Notes: generated by a model not told the origin, from the sequence alone. A DNA stretch of 64,000 nucleotides from Pannonibacter carbonis (GCF_003012935.1 NZ_PUDR01000009.1:124001-188000); one strand, 5' to 3'. Positions 35,581-44,483 are shown, counted from the first letter of the stretch. Numbers and translations: made by a program.

Positions 35581-37665
35581 TCAGGAGCGAAGCACCCTCA
35601 GCCCCTGGCCGTCCCGCATCTTCGCCAGCATGTCCTGGCGTTCGCGATTGGTGTCATAGAGCCGCAGGAAGTCGTCATAGGGCACGGGCCGGCTGAAATA
35701 GAAGCCTTGGTACTCGTCACAGCCGTTCTCGACCAGCCAGTCGAGCTGTTCGCCCAGTTCCACACCCTCTGCGACGATCCGCACGTTCAGGACCTGACCC
35801 AGCGAGACGATAAGCCGTGTGATCGGCGCCGTATTCTTGAGGTCGCGGATGAAGGTCTGGTCGATCTTCAACACGTCGATCGGATATTTCTGCAGATAGG
35901 CGAGATTGGAATAGCCGGTGCCGAAGTCATCGATGATGATCTGGTAGCCGTGGTTCTTCATCCGCTGCAGCGCGGTGCGGATCATTTCGCTGTCGCCGAG
36001 CAGGACGGATTCCGTGATCTCGAAACCAAGCCGTTCCGGGTTGCAGCCGGTGTCCAGCGGCAGGCGCAGGATCTTGGTGATCAGGTCCGGATCGGAAAAC
36101 TGGCGCGGGCTCAGGTTGATCGACAGGGAAATGTCGATGCCTTCGGCCTGCATCTGGGCCTGTTGCCGGGCGACATTGCGATAGACCCATTCGCCAACGT
36201 CGATGATCATGCCGGTTTCCTCGCAGGCCGGAATGAAGGACAGCGGTCCCAGCAACCCGCGCTCGGGATGTTGCCAGCGGATCAGGGCTTCGGCGGAGAC
36301 GATGGCACCGGTCTTCACGCAGAGACGCGGCTGGTAATAGAGAACGAACTCGTCGCGTTCCAGGGCGCGCCAGAGGTCCTTCTCGAGCGTCACTTTTTCC
36401 TCGAGCCGCTGGCGCAAGTCCATCGAGAACGGCGTAACCTTGCTCGACTTGTCGTTCTTGGCCTCGAACAGCGCCAGGTCGCAGTGGCGCATCAAGGTGT
36501 CCATGTCGGTGCCGTCGTCAGGGCAAATGCTGAGGCCGACCGCGAGCTTGGTGTGCAGCACGTGACCGGCAATGTCCATCGGCTCCAGGAACAGGTCGAT
36601 CAGCTGGCGACCGAACTCTTGCGGATTGAGCGTGCCGGTGCGGTCCGGGATGCAGACAAGGAACTCGTCGCCGCCAAGGCGGGCTACCGTGCCGCGTTCG
36701 GCCACGAAGCCGGACAGGCGCCCGGCCACGGCCTTCAGCAAAAGGTCGCCAACGGCGTGGCCCAGTGTGTCATTGACGGTCTTGAAACCGTTGAGATCGA
36801 TGAAATAGAGGTAGAGGCTCTGCAAGCCGCTGGTCGCACCCTGGATCATCTTCGGCAGGTGCGCCTGCAGGAAGACGCGATTCGGCAGGCCGGTCAGAAG
36901 GTCATGGTCGGCAAAGAAACGCGCCCGGTCCTGGGTTTCCTTCAACTCGGTGACGTCGATCTCGCTGACGAGATACGCCTGGACGCCGGTGACCGCATCC
37001 CGGCAGATCCGCGCGGTGATCTCGTGCCAGCGGATGCCGCGATTGGTGCGGGTCTGGGCAACCACCTTGCAGTCCGAGCCATAGTCCAGCGCCCCGGTCA
37101 GGGCATCGGCCACGGTCGCGTCCACCAGTCGGTTGTGCAGGGTCAGGTCTGGTTCGATCTGGGAAGCGCGCGAAGCGGGGTTACGGTAGAGCGGGGCCCC
37201 GTTGCGGGAAAACAGCGAGATCATCACCGGTGTGTGCAGCAGCGCCTCGGCACTGCGCAGCGTCTCCGGCCGGATGTCGTGATTGACCGTGCCCTCGCAC
37301 AGCATCGCCATGCGGCCATCGCGCAGCCGCAGCCCGCGGAATACCACCTGAAGCGTCTTCGGGATGCCGTTCGGATAGATGGTCCAGTTCTCGGAGAAGG
37401 TTGCATCCCCGCGGCAGAAATCTGCCCGGTACTGGTCAAGGCGCTCTGCGACGGCACGGGACATGTCGGCGCCCAGATCCCGCTTGCGCAGCTCTGACAC
37501 GCTGGCCGACCCCCAGACATCAAGGGCACTGTGGTTGGCCCAGACGATGCGCTTGCGATCAAAATCGAATACCCACATCGCCGTTGCGATCCGGTCGACC
37601 TGAGCCATCAGCTCGCGGGGGTCGATCGTGTCGATCAAGTTGATGTCGGCTTCGGTGAGCGTCAT
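35581..37665 (-). CDS. PAS-PAS-GGDEF-EAL bifunctional c-di-GMP protein
   Basis: A 694-residue cytoplasmic protein. Two PAS-like regions occupy about residues 20-130 and 150-245. The GGDEF domain (about 250-415) has intact RLGGDEF. The EAL domain (about 425-680) has all catalytic signatures: AEALIRW, NLSPRQF, EITESVL, DDFGTGYSN, LKIDQTFI and VAEGVE. Both synthesis and hydrolysis of c-di-GMP are therefore possible. ATG 37665 (MTLTEADIN) is chosen because the PAS domain begins soon after; ATG 37746 adds 27 unlikely residues. It converges with kynA and diverges from kynB, separating the two kyn units. Confidence 0.9.
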   Translation of the reverse strand: MTLTEADINLIDTIDPRELMAQVDRIATAMWVFDFDRKRIVWANHSALDVWGSASVSELRKRDLGADMSRAVAERLDQYRADFCRGDATFSENWTIYPNGIPKTLQVVFRGLRLRDGRMAMLCEGTVNHDIRPETLRSAEALLHTPVMISLFSRNGAPLYRNPASRASQIEPDLTLHNRLVDATVADALTGALDYGSDCKVVAQTRTNRGIRWHEITARICRDAVTGVQAYLVSEIDVTELKETQDRARFFADHDLLTGLPNRVFLQAHLPKMIQGATSGLQSLYLYFIDLNGFKTVNDTLGHAVGDLLLKAVAGRLSGFVAERGTVARLGGDEFLVCIPDRTGTLNPQEFGRQLIDLFLEPMDIAGHVLHTKLAVGLSICPDDGTDMDTLMRHCDLALFEAKNDKSSKVTPFSMDLRQRLEEKVTLEKDLWRALERDEFVLYYQPRLCVKTGAIVSAEALIRWQHPERGLLGPLSFIPACEETGMIIDVGEWVYRNVARQQAQMQAEGIDISLSINLSPRQFSDPDLITKILRLPLDTGCNPERLGFEITESVLLGDSEMIRTALQRMKNHGYQIIIDDFGTGYSNLAYLQKYPIDVLKIDQTFIRDLKNTAPITRLIVSLGQVLNVRIVAEGVELGEQLDWLVENGCDEYQGFYFSRPVPYDDFLRLYDTNRERQDMLAKMRDGQGLRVLRS

Positions 37666-38209
37666 GTCATCCTGCCTGGCGATCAAGCGCGATGCCGTTG
37701 GGAGAGGGCCTGCCGAAGGACAATGATCCAGGCGGGGAAGCCTCAACAGCCTCTCGCCTTCTCGCTATCCCTGTCCAATTGCGGGCTTGTGTCAACGGGC
37801 TCACGTCTCAATTATGGATTGCACCAATCGTAATCAACTTTCCGAAAAAAGTGTGGTTTAAGACTTAACGCCCTCAGTTAATATTCGGTGAAACAGATTG
37901 TAAGTGTTTAAAAAATTTGAGTGGTTCTGATCATCTGACTAGACAATGCAACTGTATCGATCCGGTCTGGAATATATATATCGTTGGCAGGCGTGTTGTT
38001 CGATTCAGTTCATTGCGCCATCAGGGCGCGCACTCATTTTCGTTCATGCGAAAGTACATGAGGGGCGCAGACGACGTCGCGTTCGTGGTCAGTTGCTGCG
38101 CTTTAAAGCTGTTTCCGGTGCGTTGTGAAGGTAAGTCAGGAAAGAATATCCGGCCGGCTGCCGCATCAATCCTTGCCCGGAGACATTCTCGCATTGCGAG
38201 CGGGGTAAA

Positions 38210-38221
38210 ATTATATATTAT
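38210..38221 (+). promoter_or_regulatory. Candidate operator upstream of kynB-ABC operon
   Basis: ATTATATATTAT, inside AAATTATATATTAT, matches the kynU-side palindrome at 33321-33332 in 11 of 12 positions. It lies 69 bases before the proposed kynB start. The 625-base gap 37666-38290 is AT-richer than average and contains a further AATATATATATC stretch at 37971-37982. I see no other gene in it; short frames there have no family features. Confidence 0.6.
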
Positions 38222-38290
38222 CCGTGCTGCGGTCATTTTCGTGCGTGGTCAGCGCATGTGCCGTGTGTCCGGCTTGGGATGGGAGGTCTC

Positions 38291-38920
38291 TTGCGCAACA
38301 TAATTGATATAACACCGCCCTTGCGTGCGGCGTCTGCCGTGTTTCCGGGCGATGCGCGCTATGAGGCCCGCACCACGTTTGCAATGGGACCGGGATGTCC
38401 GGTGAACGTCACGGCCTTTACCATGTCGGTGCATTGTGGTGCTCATGCCGACGCGCCACTGCATTATGCGGCCGGGGCGGCATCGATCGACCAGGTGCCG
38501 CTGGACGACTTCGTCGGTCCGGCGCGGGTCATCGATGTCCGGGGCGCGAGCGCCCTGGTCGGGCCGGAGACGCTCGCCGGTCGCCTCGAAGGGGTGCCGC
38601 AGCGCGTGCTGCTGCGGCTGACCGACGGACTGGATCCGGATGTCTGGCCGACCGGGTTCCGCGCGCTTGCCCCTGAAACGGTCGAGTTGCTGGCGGCGGC
38701 AGGGGTCCGCCTGGTCGGCGTCGACGTGCCATCGGTGGATCCAGAAACTTCCAAGGATCTACCCTCACACATGGCATTTTTTCGCCACGACATGCGCATT
38801 CTGGAAAATCTTGACTTAAGTAAAGTTCCGGAAGGTGAATTTGAGTTGATTGCGCTGCCCATCCCGTTAGAAGGGCTGGATGCTGCGCCTGTACGGGCAA
38901 TTCTGAGGTCGTTGGCCTGA
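38291..38920 (+). CDS. kynB: Kynurenine formamidase (arylformamidase), cyclase family
   Basis: About 209 residues. It hydrolyses N-formyl-L-kynurenine to kynurenine, the step between KynA and KynU. IIDITPPLRAASAVFPGD is followed by TMSVHCGAHADAPLHY, the HxGTHxD-type metal site, and LVGVDVPSVDPETSKDLPSH, close to Pseudomonas KynB. The start is probably TTG 38291: GGGAGG lies 4 bases before it and the product MRNIIDITPPL aligns with homologues. ATG 38279 or 38258 would add residues without a ribosome binding site. It is the first gene of an operon with an ABC transporter, 35 bases before livG. Confidence 0.93.
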   Translation: MRNIIDITPPLRAASAVFPGDARYEARTTFAMGPGCPVNVTAFTMSVHCGAHADAPLHYAAGAASIDQVPLDDFVGPARVIDVRGASALVGPETLAGRLEGVPQRVLLRLTDGLDPDVWPTGFRALAPETVELLAAAGVRLVGVDVPSVDPETSKDLPSHMAFFRHDMRILENLDLSKVPEGEFELIALPIPLEGLDAAPVRAILRSLA

Positions 38921-38955
38921 AGCCTCACGACCGGAGGAGTGTCCGTAGGGAGCGG

Positions 38956-39798
38956 GTGCAAGCCAAGATGAAAAACCTGAAAACAACAACAGGGCGCCAG
39001 GTGCGAGCCGGCGGCGGGGATGGACAGATGCTGGAACTTGACCAGCTTGTGAAGCAGTTCGGTGGATTCCGGGCTGTCGACAAATGCAGCTTCAGTGTCC
39101 GGGAGGGCACGATCACCGGTCTCGTCGGTCCAAACGGGGCGGGCAAGACGACACTTTTCAACCTGATTGCCGGGGCCTTTCCGCCAACAGCCGGCAAGAT
39201 CCGTTTCCTCGGTGAGGATGTCACCGGACTGCCGGGCAATGAACTGTTTCATCGCGGGCTGGTGCGCACCTTCCAGATCCCGCACGAGTTCCACCGGCTG
39301 ACGGTGCTCGAGAACCTGATGATGGTTCCCCCGTCCCAGCCCGGCGAGAAGCTGCTGGCCAACTGGCTGAGCTGGGGCAAGGTGCGGGATGCAGAGCGTG
39401 TGGTGGAAGCCCGTGCTCTGGAAACGCTGAAGTTCCTGGAACTGACCCATGTGGCCGATGTGCGCGCCGGAAACCTGTCCGGCGGCCAGAAGAAACTTCT
39501 GGAACTCGGTCGCACCATGATGACCGACGCCAAGCTGGTGCTGCTTGACGAGCCGGCCGCCGGCGTCAATCGCACGCTGCTGCGCAAGCTCGAGGAGAAG
39601 ATCCAGATCCTCAACAAGGAGCGCGGCTACACGTTCATTCTGATCGAGCACGACATGGAAATGATCGAGAAGCTGTGTGACCCGGTCATCTGCATGGCCG
39701 AGGGCAAGGTTCTGATCGCTGGTGACTTCCAGACCGTGCGCTCCGACCCCCGGGTGCTTGAGGCCTATCTTGGCGAAACCCAGGGAGATGCGGCATGA
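38956..39798 (+). CDS. Branched-chain-type ABC transporter ATPase (LivG type)
   Basis: A 280-residue cytoplasmic ATPase of the HAAT (hydrophobic amino acid) ABC family. It has Walker A GPNGAGKTT, the signature NLSGGQKKLLELGR, Walker B LVLLDEPAAGVN and a switch His in ILIEHDMEMIEK. The start is uncertain: GTG 38956 has AGGGAG at short distance, while ATG 38968 and ATG 39028 have weaker signals, and family alignment favours a start near MLELDQLVKQFGG. It is co-transcribed with kynB and overlaps the next gene by ATGA. Confidence 0.88.
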   Translation: MQAKMKNLKTTTGRQVRAGGGDGQMLELDQLVKQFGGFRAVDKCSFSVREGTITGLVGPNGAGKTTLFNLIAGAFPPTAGKIRFLGEDVTGLPGNELFHRGLVRTFQIPHEFHRLTVLENLMMVPPSQPGEKLLANWLSWGKVRDAERVVEARALETLKFLELTHVADVRAGNLSGGQKKLLELGRTMMTDAKLVLLDEPAAGVNRTLLRKLEEKIQILNKERGYTFILIEHDMEMIEKLCDPVICMAEGKVLIAGDFQTVRSDPRVLEAYLGETQGDAA

Positions 39799-40502
39799 GC
39801 GTGCTTTTGAACATGCAGGATCTGGTCGGCGGCTACGGCGAGGCCGACATCCTGCAGGGCGTGTCGATGGTCGTGCACGAAAAGGAGATCGTCGTCATCG
39901 TCGGTCCGAACGGTGCCGGCAAGTCGACGGCGATGAAGGCGGTGTTCGGTCTGCTCACCATCCGTGGCGGCTCGATCCGCTTCGATGGCGACGACATCAC
40001 GGGCTGGGCCCCGAACCGCATCGTCCAGCGCGGCATCTGCTATGTGCCGCAGGTGGAAAACATCTTCCGTGAAATGAGCATTCACGAGAACCTGGAGATG
40101 GGCGCCTTCCTGCGCAAGGGCGACCTCAGCGCCGGTTTCGACCGGATCTATACCCTGTTCCCGGACCTGAAGGAGCGTCGCCGCACCCTGGCCGGAAACC
40201 TCTCCGGTGGCCAGCGCCAGATGGTGGCCATGGGCCGTGCCCTGATGCTGGATCCCAAGCTTCTGCTTCTGGACGAACCGACGGCCGGTCTTTCGCCGAA
40301 ATACATGGAACAGATCTTCCAGATCAGCCGGGACGTGCGCGACACCGGTGTCGCCATCCTGCTGGTGGAACAGCATGCCAAGCAGGCGCTTGCCTTTGCC
40401 GACCGGGCCTATGTCCTGGCATCGGGGAGCAATCGCCATGAAGGCACCGGCGCTGAGCTCCTCGCCAACCGCGAGGTCGCTGAAATGTTCCTCGGCGGAT
40501 GA
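39795..40502 (+). CDS. Branched-chain-type ABC transporter ATPase (LivF type)
   Basis: A 235-residue partner ATPase. Walker A is IVGPNGAGKST, the signature is LSGGQRQMVAMGRALM, Walker B is LLLLDEPTAGLSP and the switch His is in LLVEQHAKQAL. The ATG overlaps the stop of the LivG-type gene by four bases (ATGA), a sign of coupled translation. The protein pairs with LivG to drive the two permeases that follow. Substrate is not determined by this subunit. Confidence 0.92.
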   Translation: MSVLLNMQDLVGGYGEADILQGVSMVVHEKEIVVIVGPNGAGKSTAMKAVFGLLTIRGGSIRFDGDDITGWAPNRIVQRGICYVPQVENIFREMSIHENLEMGAFLRKGDLSAGFDRIYTLFPDLKERRRTLAGNLSGGQRQMVAMGRALMLDPKLLLLDEPTAGLSPKYMEQIFQISRDVRDTGVAILLVEQHAKQALAFADRAYVLASGSNRHEGTGAELLANREVAEMFLGG

Positions 40503-40514
40503 GGCGGACGACCC

Positions 40515-41387
40515 ATGACCGTGATTGATTTTCTCAACTTCCACATCGTGCCGGGCATCGTCATCGGTTCGATCTACGCGCTGGGCGCCGTCGGCATCAC
40601 GCTGATTTTCGGCATCCTGCGCTACGCCCATCTGGCGCATGGTGACCTTGCAACGTTGGGCGCCTTTCTCGCATTGGCCCTAGTGCAGCTCCTGGGCGTG
40701 CCGCCGCTGGTGGTGCTTCCCTTCGTGATCGTCCTGACCGCCGGTATTGCCGTCGGCATCGACCGTGTCTTTTATGACGCCTTCCGCGAGCGGCCGAAGA
40801 TCATCACCGTAATGTCGTCGCTCGGCATTGCGCTGATGATCCGGGCGGTGGTGCAGGTCGTCTGGGGGGTCAACACCCAGACCTACACCCGTGGCCTGGT
40901 CAGGCCGGACGATTACTTCGGGCTGCGCCTGCGCGACCGCGAGATCTACACCGTCGCGGCGATGATCGGACTGGTCGTTGCCCTGCAGCTGTTCCTGAAC
41001 CGCTCCAAATGGGGCAAGGCCATGCGCGCCATGTCCGACAACCCGAACCTGGCGCTGCTGTCGGGCATAGACAACCGCAAGGTCGTCATGCTGACCTGGA
41101 TCATCTCCGGCGGCCTGTGCGCGGCGGCTGGTGTCTTCCTCGGCCTCAACACCGAGCTGAAGCCGATGATGGGCTGGTCGATGCTGCTGCCGATGTTTGC
41201 CGCTGCGATCCTGGGCGGTGTCGGCCGCGTCGAGGGCGCCGTGCTTGGCGGCCTGATCGTCGGCATCGCAGAGGAACTGTCCGTGCTGGTTCTGCCCAGC
41301 GAGTACAAGGCCGCGATGGCCTTTGCCATCCTGCTCGTGATGCTGCTGGTCCGTCCGACCGGTCTGCTGCGCGGCAAGGTGCTCTGA
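40515..41387 (+). CDS. Branched-chain-type ABC transporter permease (LivH type)
   Basis: A 290-residue inner-membrane permease with about eight hydrophobic segments. IVIGSIYALGAVGITLIFGI near the start and LAHGDLATLGAF are typical of the LivH side, as is the MRAMSDNPNLALLSGI loop that contacts the ATPase (EAA-like). MLPMFAAAILGGVGRVEG is the conserved late segment. It begins 12 bases after livF and is followed by the second permease 13 bases downstream, so it belongs to the same transcript. Confidence 0.93.
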   Translation: MTVIDFLNFHIVPGIVIGSIYALGAVGITLIFGILRYAHLAHGDLATLGAFLALALVQLLGVPPLVVLPFVIVLTAGIAVGIDRVFYDAFRERPKIITVMSSLGIALMIRAVVQVVWGVNTQTYTRGLVRPDDYFGLRLRDREIYTVAAMIGLVVALQLFLNRSKWGKAMRAMSDNPNLALLSGIDNRKVVMLTWIISGGLCAAAGVFLGLNTELKPMMGWSMLLPMFAAAILGGVGRVEGAVLGGLIVGIAEELSVLVLPSEYKAAMAFAILLVMLLVRPTGLLRGKVL

Positions 41388-41400
41388 GGGGAGGCGAGAG

Positions 41401-42384
41401 ATGGAACTGGCTCTGGGACTTGCCAACTACGCGCTCTTCATGGGCGTCTTCATCGGCATCTATGCCATCCTGGCCCTCGGGCTGAACATCCAGTGGGGCT
41501 ATTCCGGCCTCTTTAACGCGGGCATCGCAGGGTTCTTCGCCGTTGGCGCCTATACCTCCGCGATCCTGACTAGCCCGCATGCGGCCGGTCGCATCGGTGG
41601 CTTTGAATTGCCGACGCTCGTCGGCTGGGTTGGTGCCATGGCGGTGGCCGGACTGGTGGCCTGGCCAATCGGCAAGGTCTGCCTGCGCTTCCGCTCCGAC
41701 TATCTCGCCATTGCCTCGATTGGGATTGCCGAGATCATCCGCCTGGTGATCAAGTCGGAAGACGTGCTGACCAACGGGGCCAAGGGCATCAACAACATCC
41801 CGCGCCCCTTTGGCGACCTGCCCTATGTGCAGTCGCAGATCGCTTATCTGGCCATCGTCATCGTGGTTCTGGCCGTTGTCTATGTGGCGGTCGAGCGGCA
41901 GTATAACGCGCCCTGGGGCCGGATGATGCGGGCCGTGCGAGACAATGAGGTCGCCGCGACCGCCATGGGCAAGGACATCGCCTTCCGCCGGTTGCAGGCC
42001 TTCATCTTCGGGGCGGCCCTGATGGGGCTGGGCGGCGCGCTGTTCGCGCATTTCAGCCGCTCGATCACCCCGGAAGCGATCGACCCGATGGTCGCGACCT
42101 TCCTTGTCTGGATCATGTTGATCCTTGGCGGATCGGGGAACAATCGCGGCGCGATCCTCGGGGCGGCGGTTGTGTGGATCATCTGGTCCGTTTCAGAGAT
42201 TGCAACCGACCGGCTGCCGCATGAATATGCGGTTCAGGCGAAATACATCCGTGTGTTTCTGATCGGGCTGATGCTGCAGCTGGTGCTGCGCTACCGCCCG
42301 GAAGGTCTCCTGCCCGAACCGCTGGGCGGTGCGCGCAATGCGCCCGCTGCGACGGCCAAGGCAACGCCGCGCAACGGGCATTGA
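41401..42384 (+). CDS. Branched-chain-type ABC transporter permease (LivM type)
   Basis: A 327-residue inner-membrane permease. YAILALGLNIQWGYSGLFNA, the glycine-rich FFAVGAYTSAIL and the cytoplasmic coupling loop MRAVRDNEVAATAMGKD are family hallmarks. MLILGGSGNNRGAILGAAV is the usual late segment. The C-terminal tail is Ala/Pro-rich. It forms the channel with the LivH-type subunit. ATG 41401 follows GGGGAGGCGAGAG. Confidence 0.93.
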   Translation: MELALGLANYALFMGVFIGIYAILALGLNIQWGYSGLFNAGIAGFFAVGAYTSAILTSPHAAGRIGGFELPTLVGWVGAMAVAGLVAWPIGKVCLRFRSDYLAIASIGIAEIIRLVIKSEDVLTNGAKGINNIPRPFGDLPYVQSQIAYLAIVIVVLAVVYVAVERQYNAPWGRMMRAVRDNEVAATAMGKDIAFRRLQAFIFGAALMGLGGALFAHFSRSITPEAIDPMVATFLVWIMLILGGSGNNRGAILGAAVVWIIWSVSEIATDRLPHEYAVQAKYIRVFLIGLMLQLVLRYRPEGLLPEPLGGARNAPAATAKATPRNGH

Positions 42385-42460
42385 CGGCTTCGGTGCGGCG
42401 GGGCAGGTCCTCACGCCGCATCAGGAAAAGGTCCCCGGCAACAAGGGGACCGATCACCGA

Positions 42461-42488
42461 GCAGGATCCCGGCTTGACCGGTTCCTGC
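42461..42488 (+). terminator. Hairpin between livM-type permease and binding protein gene
   Basis: GCAGGA-TC-CCGG and CCGG-T-TCCTGC form an imperfect stem around CTTGA within the 149-base gap. A smaller hairpin, GTCCCC/GGGGAC, lies at 42431-42450. No T-run follows, so these more likely set transcript levels (attenuation or mRNA stability) for the binding protein than end transcription. Confidence 0.45.
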
Positions 42489-42533
42489 TTCAGAGGGGCG
42501 CATAGCTCCTGGAACAAGAAGTGGAGGTTTGAA

Positions 42534-43739
42534 ATGAATAAGAAGGTTCTGGCTCTCGCCGGTTCGCTCCTGGCGGCCACCGCACTCACCGGCACGGCCG
42601 CTCAGGCTGACGTCAAGATCGGCCTGCTCGGTGGCATCACCGGCCCGATCGCAGCCATGGCGCCGGCCATGCTGCTGTCCGCTGAACTGGCAATTTCCGA
42701 AGTGAACGGCCAGGGCGGCATCGGCAACGGCGAAAAGCTGGTGCAGGTCACCGGTGACAGCGCCTGCAACCCGCAGAACGGCACGGACGCCGCCACCAAG
42801 GCCGTCAACATCGACGGCGTTGTCGGCCTCGTCGGCCCGCACTGCTCGGGCGCCGTGATTGCAGCTGCCAACTCCGTCGCCATCCCGGCCGGCATCGCGC
42901 TGATCACCCCGTCGGGCACCTCGCCGGAAATCACCAACCTGAAGGACAACGATCTGGTGTTCCGGACCGTTCCCTCGGATGACTATCAGGGCCGCGCCCT
43001 GGCCCGTTCGCTGAAAGAACAGGGCATGGACAGCGTTGCCGTTGCCTATCTGAACAATGACTATGGTTCGGGCCTGGCCAACGCGTTCAAGTCCGAGTTC
43101 GAAGCCATCGGCGGCAAGATCACAACCTTCGCTGCGCATGAAGGCGAGAAGGCTTCTTATCGCTCGAACCTGGCAGAACTCGCCAAGGGCGGTTCCGACA
43201 CTCTGGTCATCTTCGACTATGGTGATGGCAGCGGCCTGACCATGCTGCGTGAAGCGCTGGAAAACGGCTTCTTCACCAACTACGTCGGCGCGGACGGCAT
43301 GAAGTCCGATGCTCCGATCAAGGAACTGGGCGCCAACAACCTTGGCACCTTCCTGGCTTCGGCGCCGGTTGGCGAAAAGTCCGATTCGCTTGATGTCTTT
43401 GCCAAGAACTTCAAGGACATCGGCGGCGACCCGGACGCGGTCTTCGTGACCACCTCCTATGACGCCACGTTCCTGATGGCTCTGGCCATCGAGAAGGCCG
43501 GCGGCGACAAGTCCAAGGTCGGTGCAGCCCTGCGCGAGCTGAGCTCCGCCACCGACGGCGAAGCCGTGATGCCGGGCGAATGGGCCAAGGCCAAGGCGTT
43601 GATCGCTGAAGGCAAGCCGTTCGTCTACAAGGGCGCAGCCGGCACCTACAACTTCGACGCCGCTGGCGACGTTCCGGGCGTCTACGCCCTGTTCAAGGTC
43701 GGCGCCAACGGCTTCGAAAAAGTCGCTGACATGAAGTAA
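42534..43739 (+). CDS. ABC transporter substrate-binding protein (LivK/HAAT type), predicted kynurenine or tryptophan binder
   Basis: A 401-residue periplasmic protein. The Sec leader MNKKVLALAGSLLAATALTG ends before AAQADVKIG. KIGLLGGITGPIAAMAPAM, the IDGVVGLVGPHCSGAVIAAA loop and FRTVPSDDYQGRALAR are typical type I fold segments of amino-acid binding proteins. Two Cys in DSACNPQNG and GPHCSG may form a disulfide. ATG 42534 follows GTGGAGG. Because the operon begins with kynB I infer that the ligand is kynurenine, formylkynurenine, tryptophan or anthranilate rather than a branched-chain amino acid. Confidence 0.88.
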   Translation: MNKKVLALAGSLLAATALTGTAAQADVKIGLLGGITGPIAAMAPAMLLSAELAISEVNGQGGIGNGEKLVQVTGDSACNPQNGTDAATKAVNIDGVVGLVGPHCSGAVIAAANSVAIPAGIALITPSGTSPEITNLKDNDLVFRTVPSDDYQGRALARSLKEQGMDSVAVAYLNNDYGSGLANAFKSEFEAIGGKITTFAAHEGEKASYRSNLAELAKGGSDTLVIFDYGDGSGLTMLREALENGFFTNYVGADGMKSDAPIKELGANNLGTFLASAPVGEKSDSLDVFAKNFKDIGGDPDAVFVTTSYDATFLMALAIEKAGGDKSKVGAALRELSSATDGEAVMPGEWAKAKALIAEGKPFVYKGAAGTYNFDAAGDVPGVYALFKVGANGFEKVADMK

Positions 43740-43766
43740 ACCTGCCACTCCGGTGCAGGTTCAGAC

Positions 43767-43801
43767 GCCGGCGGTCCCACAAGGGCCGCCGGTTTCTTTT
43801 T
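43767..43801 (+). terminator. Intrinsic terminator ending the kynB-ABC operon
   Basis: CCGGCGGTCCC and GGGCCGCCGG pair with one bulged base around ACAA, followed by TTTCTTTTT. It lies 27 bases after the stop, between convergent genes. Confidence 0.85.
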
Positions 43802-43812
43802 GTCCGGGCGGT

Positions 43813-44163
43813 TCACCACTTCTGAAATATGAACCAGGCACCGGCGGCGATGAGGGCAAAGCCGATGAGATGGTTCAGGCGGATGGGTTCGCCAAGATAA
43901 AACACGGAAAACACGGCAAAGACCGAGAGCGTCAGGACTTCCTGGATGGTCTTCAACTCGGCGGCGCTGAAATAGCCATGGCCGATCCGGTTGGCCGGCA
44001 CCTGCAGGCAATATTCAAAGAAGGCGATGCCCCAGCTTGCCAGGATGACCAGCCACAGGGCGGTGCCCTTGAACTTCAGGTGGCCGTACCACGCGAAGGT
44101 CATGAAGATGTTGGAGGCCAGCAGCAGGCCGATGGTTGTCACGGGAACAGGAAGCGATGTCAT
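43813..44163 (-). CDS. DUF486 family membrane protein
   Basis: A 116-residue protein with four hydrophobic segments, starting MTSLPVPVTTIGLLL. ASNIFMTFAWYGHLKFKG, GIAFFEYCLQVPANRIGHG and LKTIQEVLTLSVFAVFSVFY match the DUF486 (COG3169) family, distantly like small drug/metabolite transporters. No function is established. ATG 44163 fits family length; ATG 44211 would add 16 residues. It is downstream of hemP on the same strand after a 101-base gap. Confidence 0.85.
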   Translation of the reverse strand: MTSLPVPVTTIGLLLASNIFMTFAWYGHLKFKGTALWLVILASWGIAFFEYCLQVPANRIGHGYFSAAELKTIQEVLTLSVFAVFSVFYLGEPIRLNHLIGFALIAAGAWFIFQKW

Positions 44164-44264
44164 GGCAGGATCCACAGGGAAGCCGGGTGGACGTCTCCAC
44201 CCTGTCTCCATCTGCTAGCCGCTTCGCTTGACGGCAGCAACTGCTGTCGCCGGCTCGGCACCTG

Positions 44265-44459
44265 TCACTTGGTGAGAATCAGCTTGCCCAGTTTGGTGAT
44301 GGTCAGCCGGTAGGTCTCCTCATTGTGCCGGATGCGGATTTCACGATTGCCCCGGAACAACGTCGCGCTGTCCATCTGGCTATTGTCCTCGCGCGGCGCT
44401 GCGACCTTGCGCAAGGAAGGAAGGGTAAGCTTTGCCTGGCGTGGATTGGCGTCTGCCAT
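44265..44459 (-). CDS. hemP: Hemin uptake protein HemP
   Basis: A 64-residue basic protein ending in LFRGNREIRIRHNEETYRL and TITKLGKLILTK, the HemP/HmuP signature. HemP proteins act in heme uptake regulation or transport and are induced by iron limitation. The ATG at 44459 follows GGGGAA and is preferred over ATG 44480. No heme receptor or ABC genes are adjacent. The upstream DNA has a candidate Irr box and a palindrome, and rirA lies about 490 bases away on the same strand. Confidence 0.9.
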   Translation of the reverse strand: MADANPRQAKLTLPSLRKVAAPREDNSQMDSATLFRGNREIRIRHNEETYRLTITKLGKLILTK

Positions 44460-44483
44460 CTGGTTTCCCCGGTACTTCAAGAG

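Noticed and set aside
38021-38236. 71-codon minus-strand frame upstream of kynB
   Set aside because: It runs through the AT-rich operator-like motif, lacks family features and has no ribosome binding site.
38956-43739. ABC operon considered as an ordinary leucine/isoleucine/valine or urea transporter
   Set aside because: Possible from family alone, but the kynB gene is transcribed as the first gene of the same unit, which favours a tryptophan/kynurenine-related substrate; kept as the alternative.
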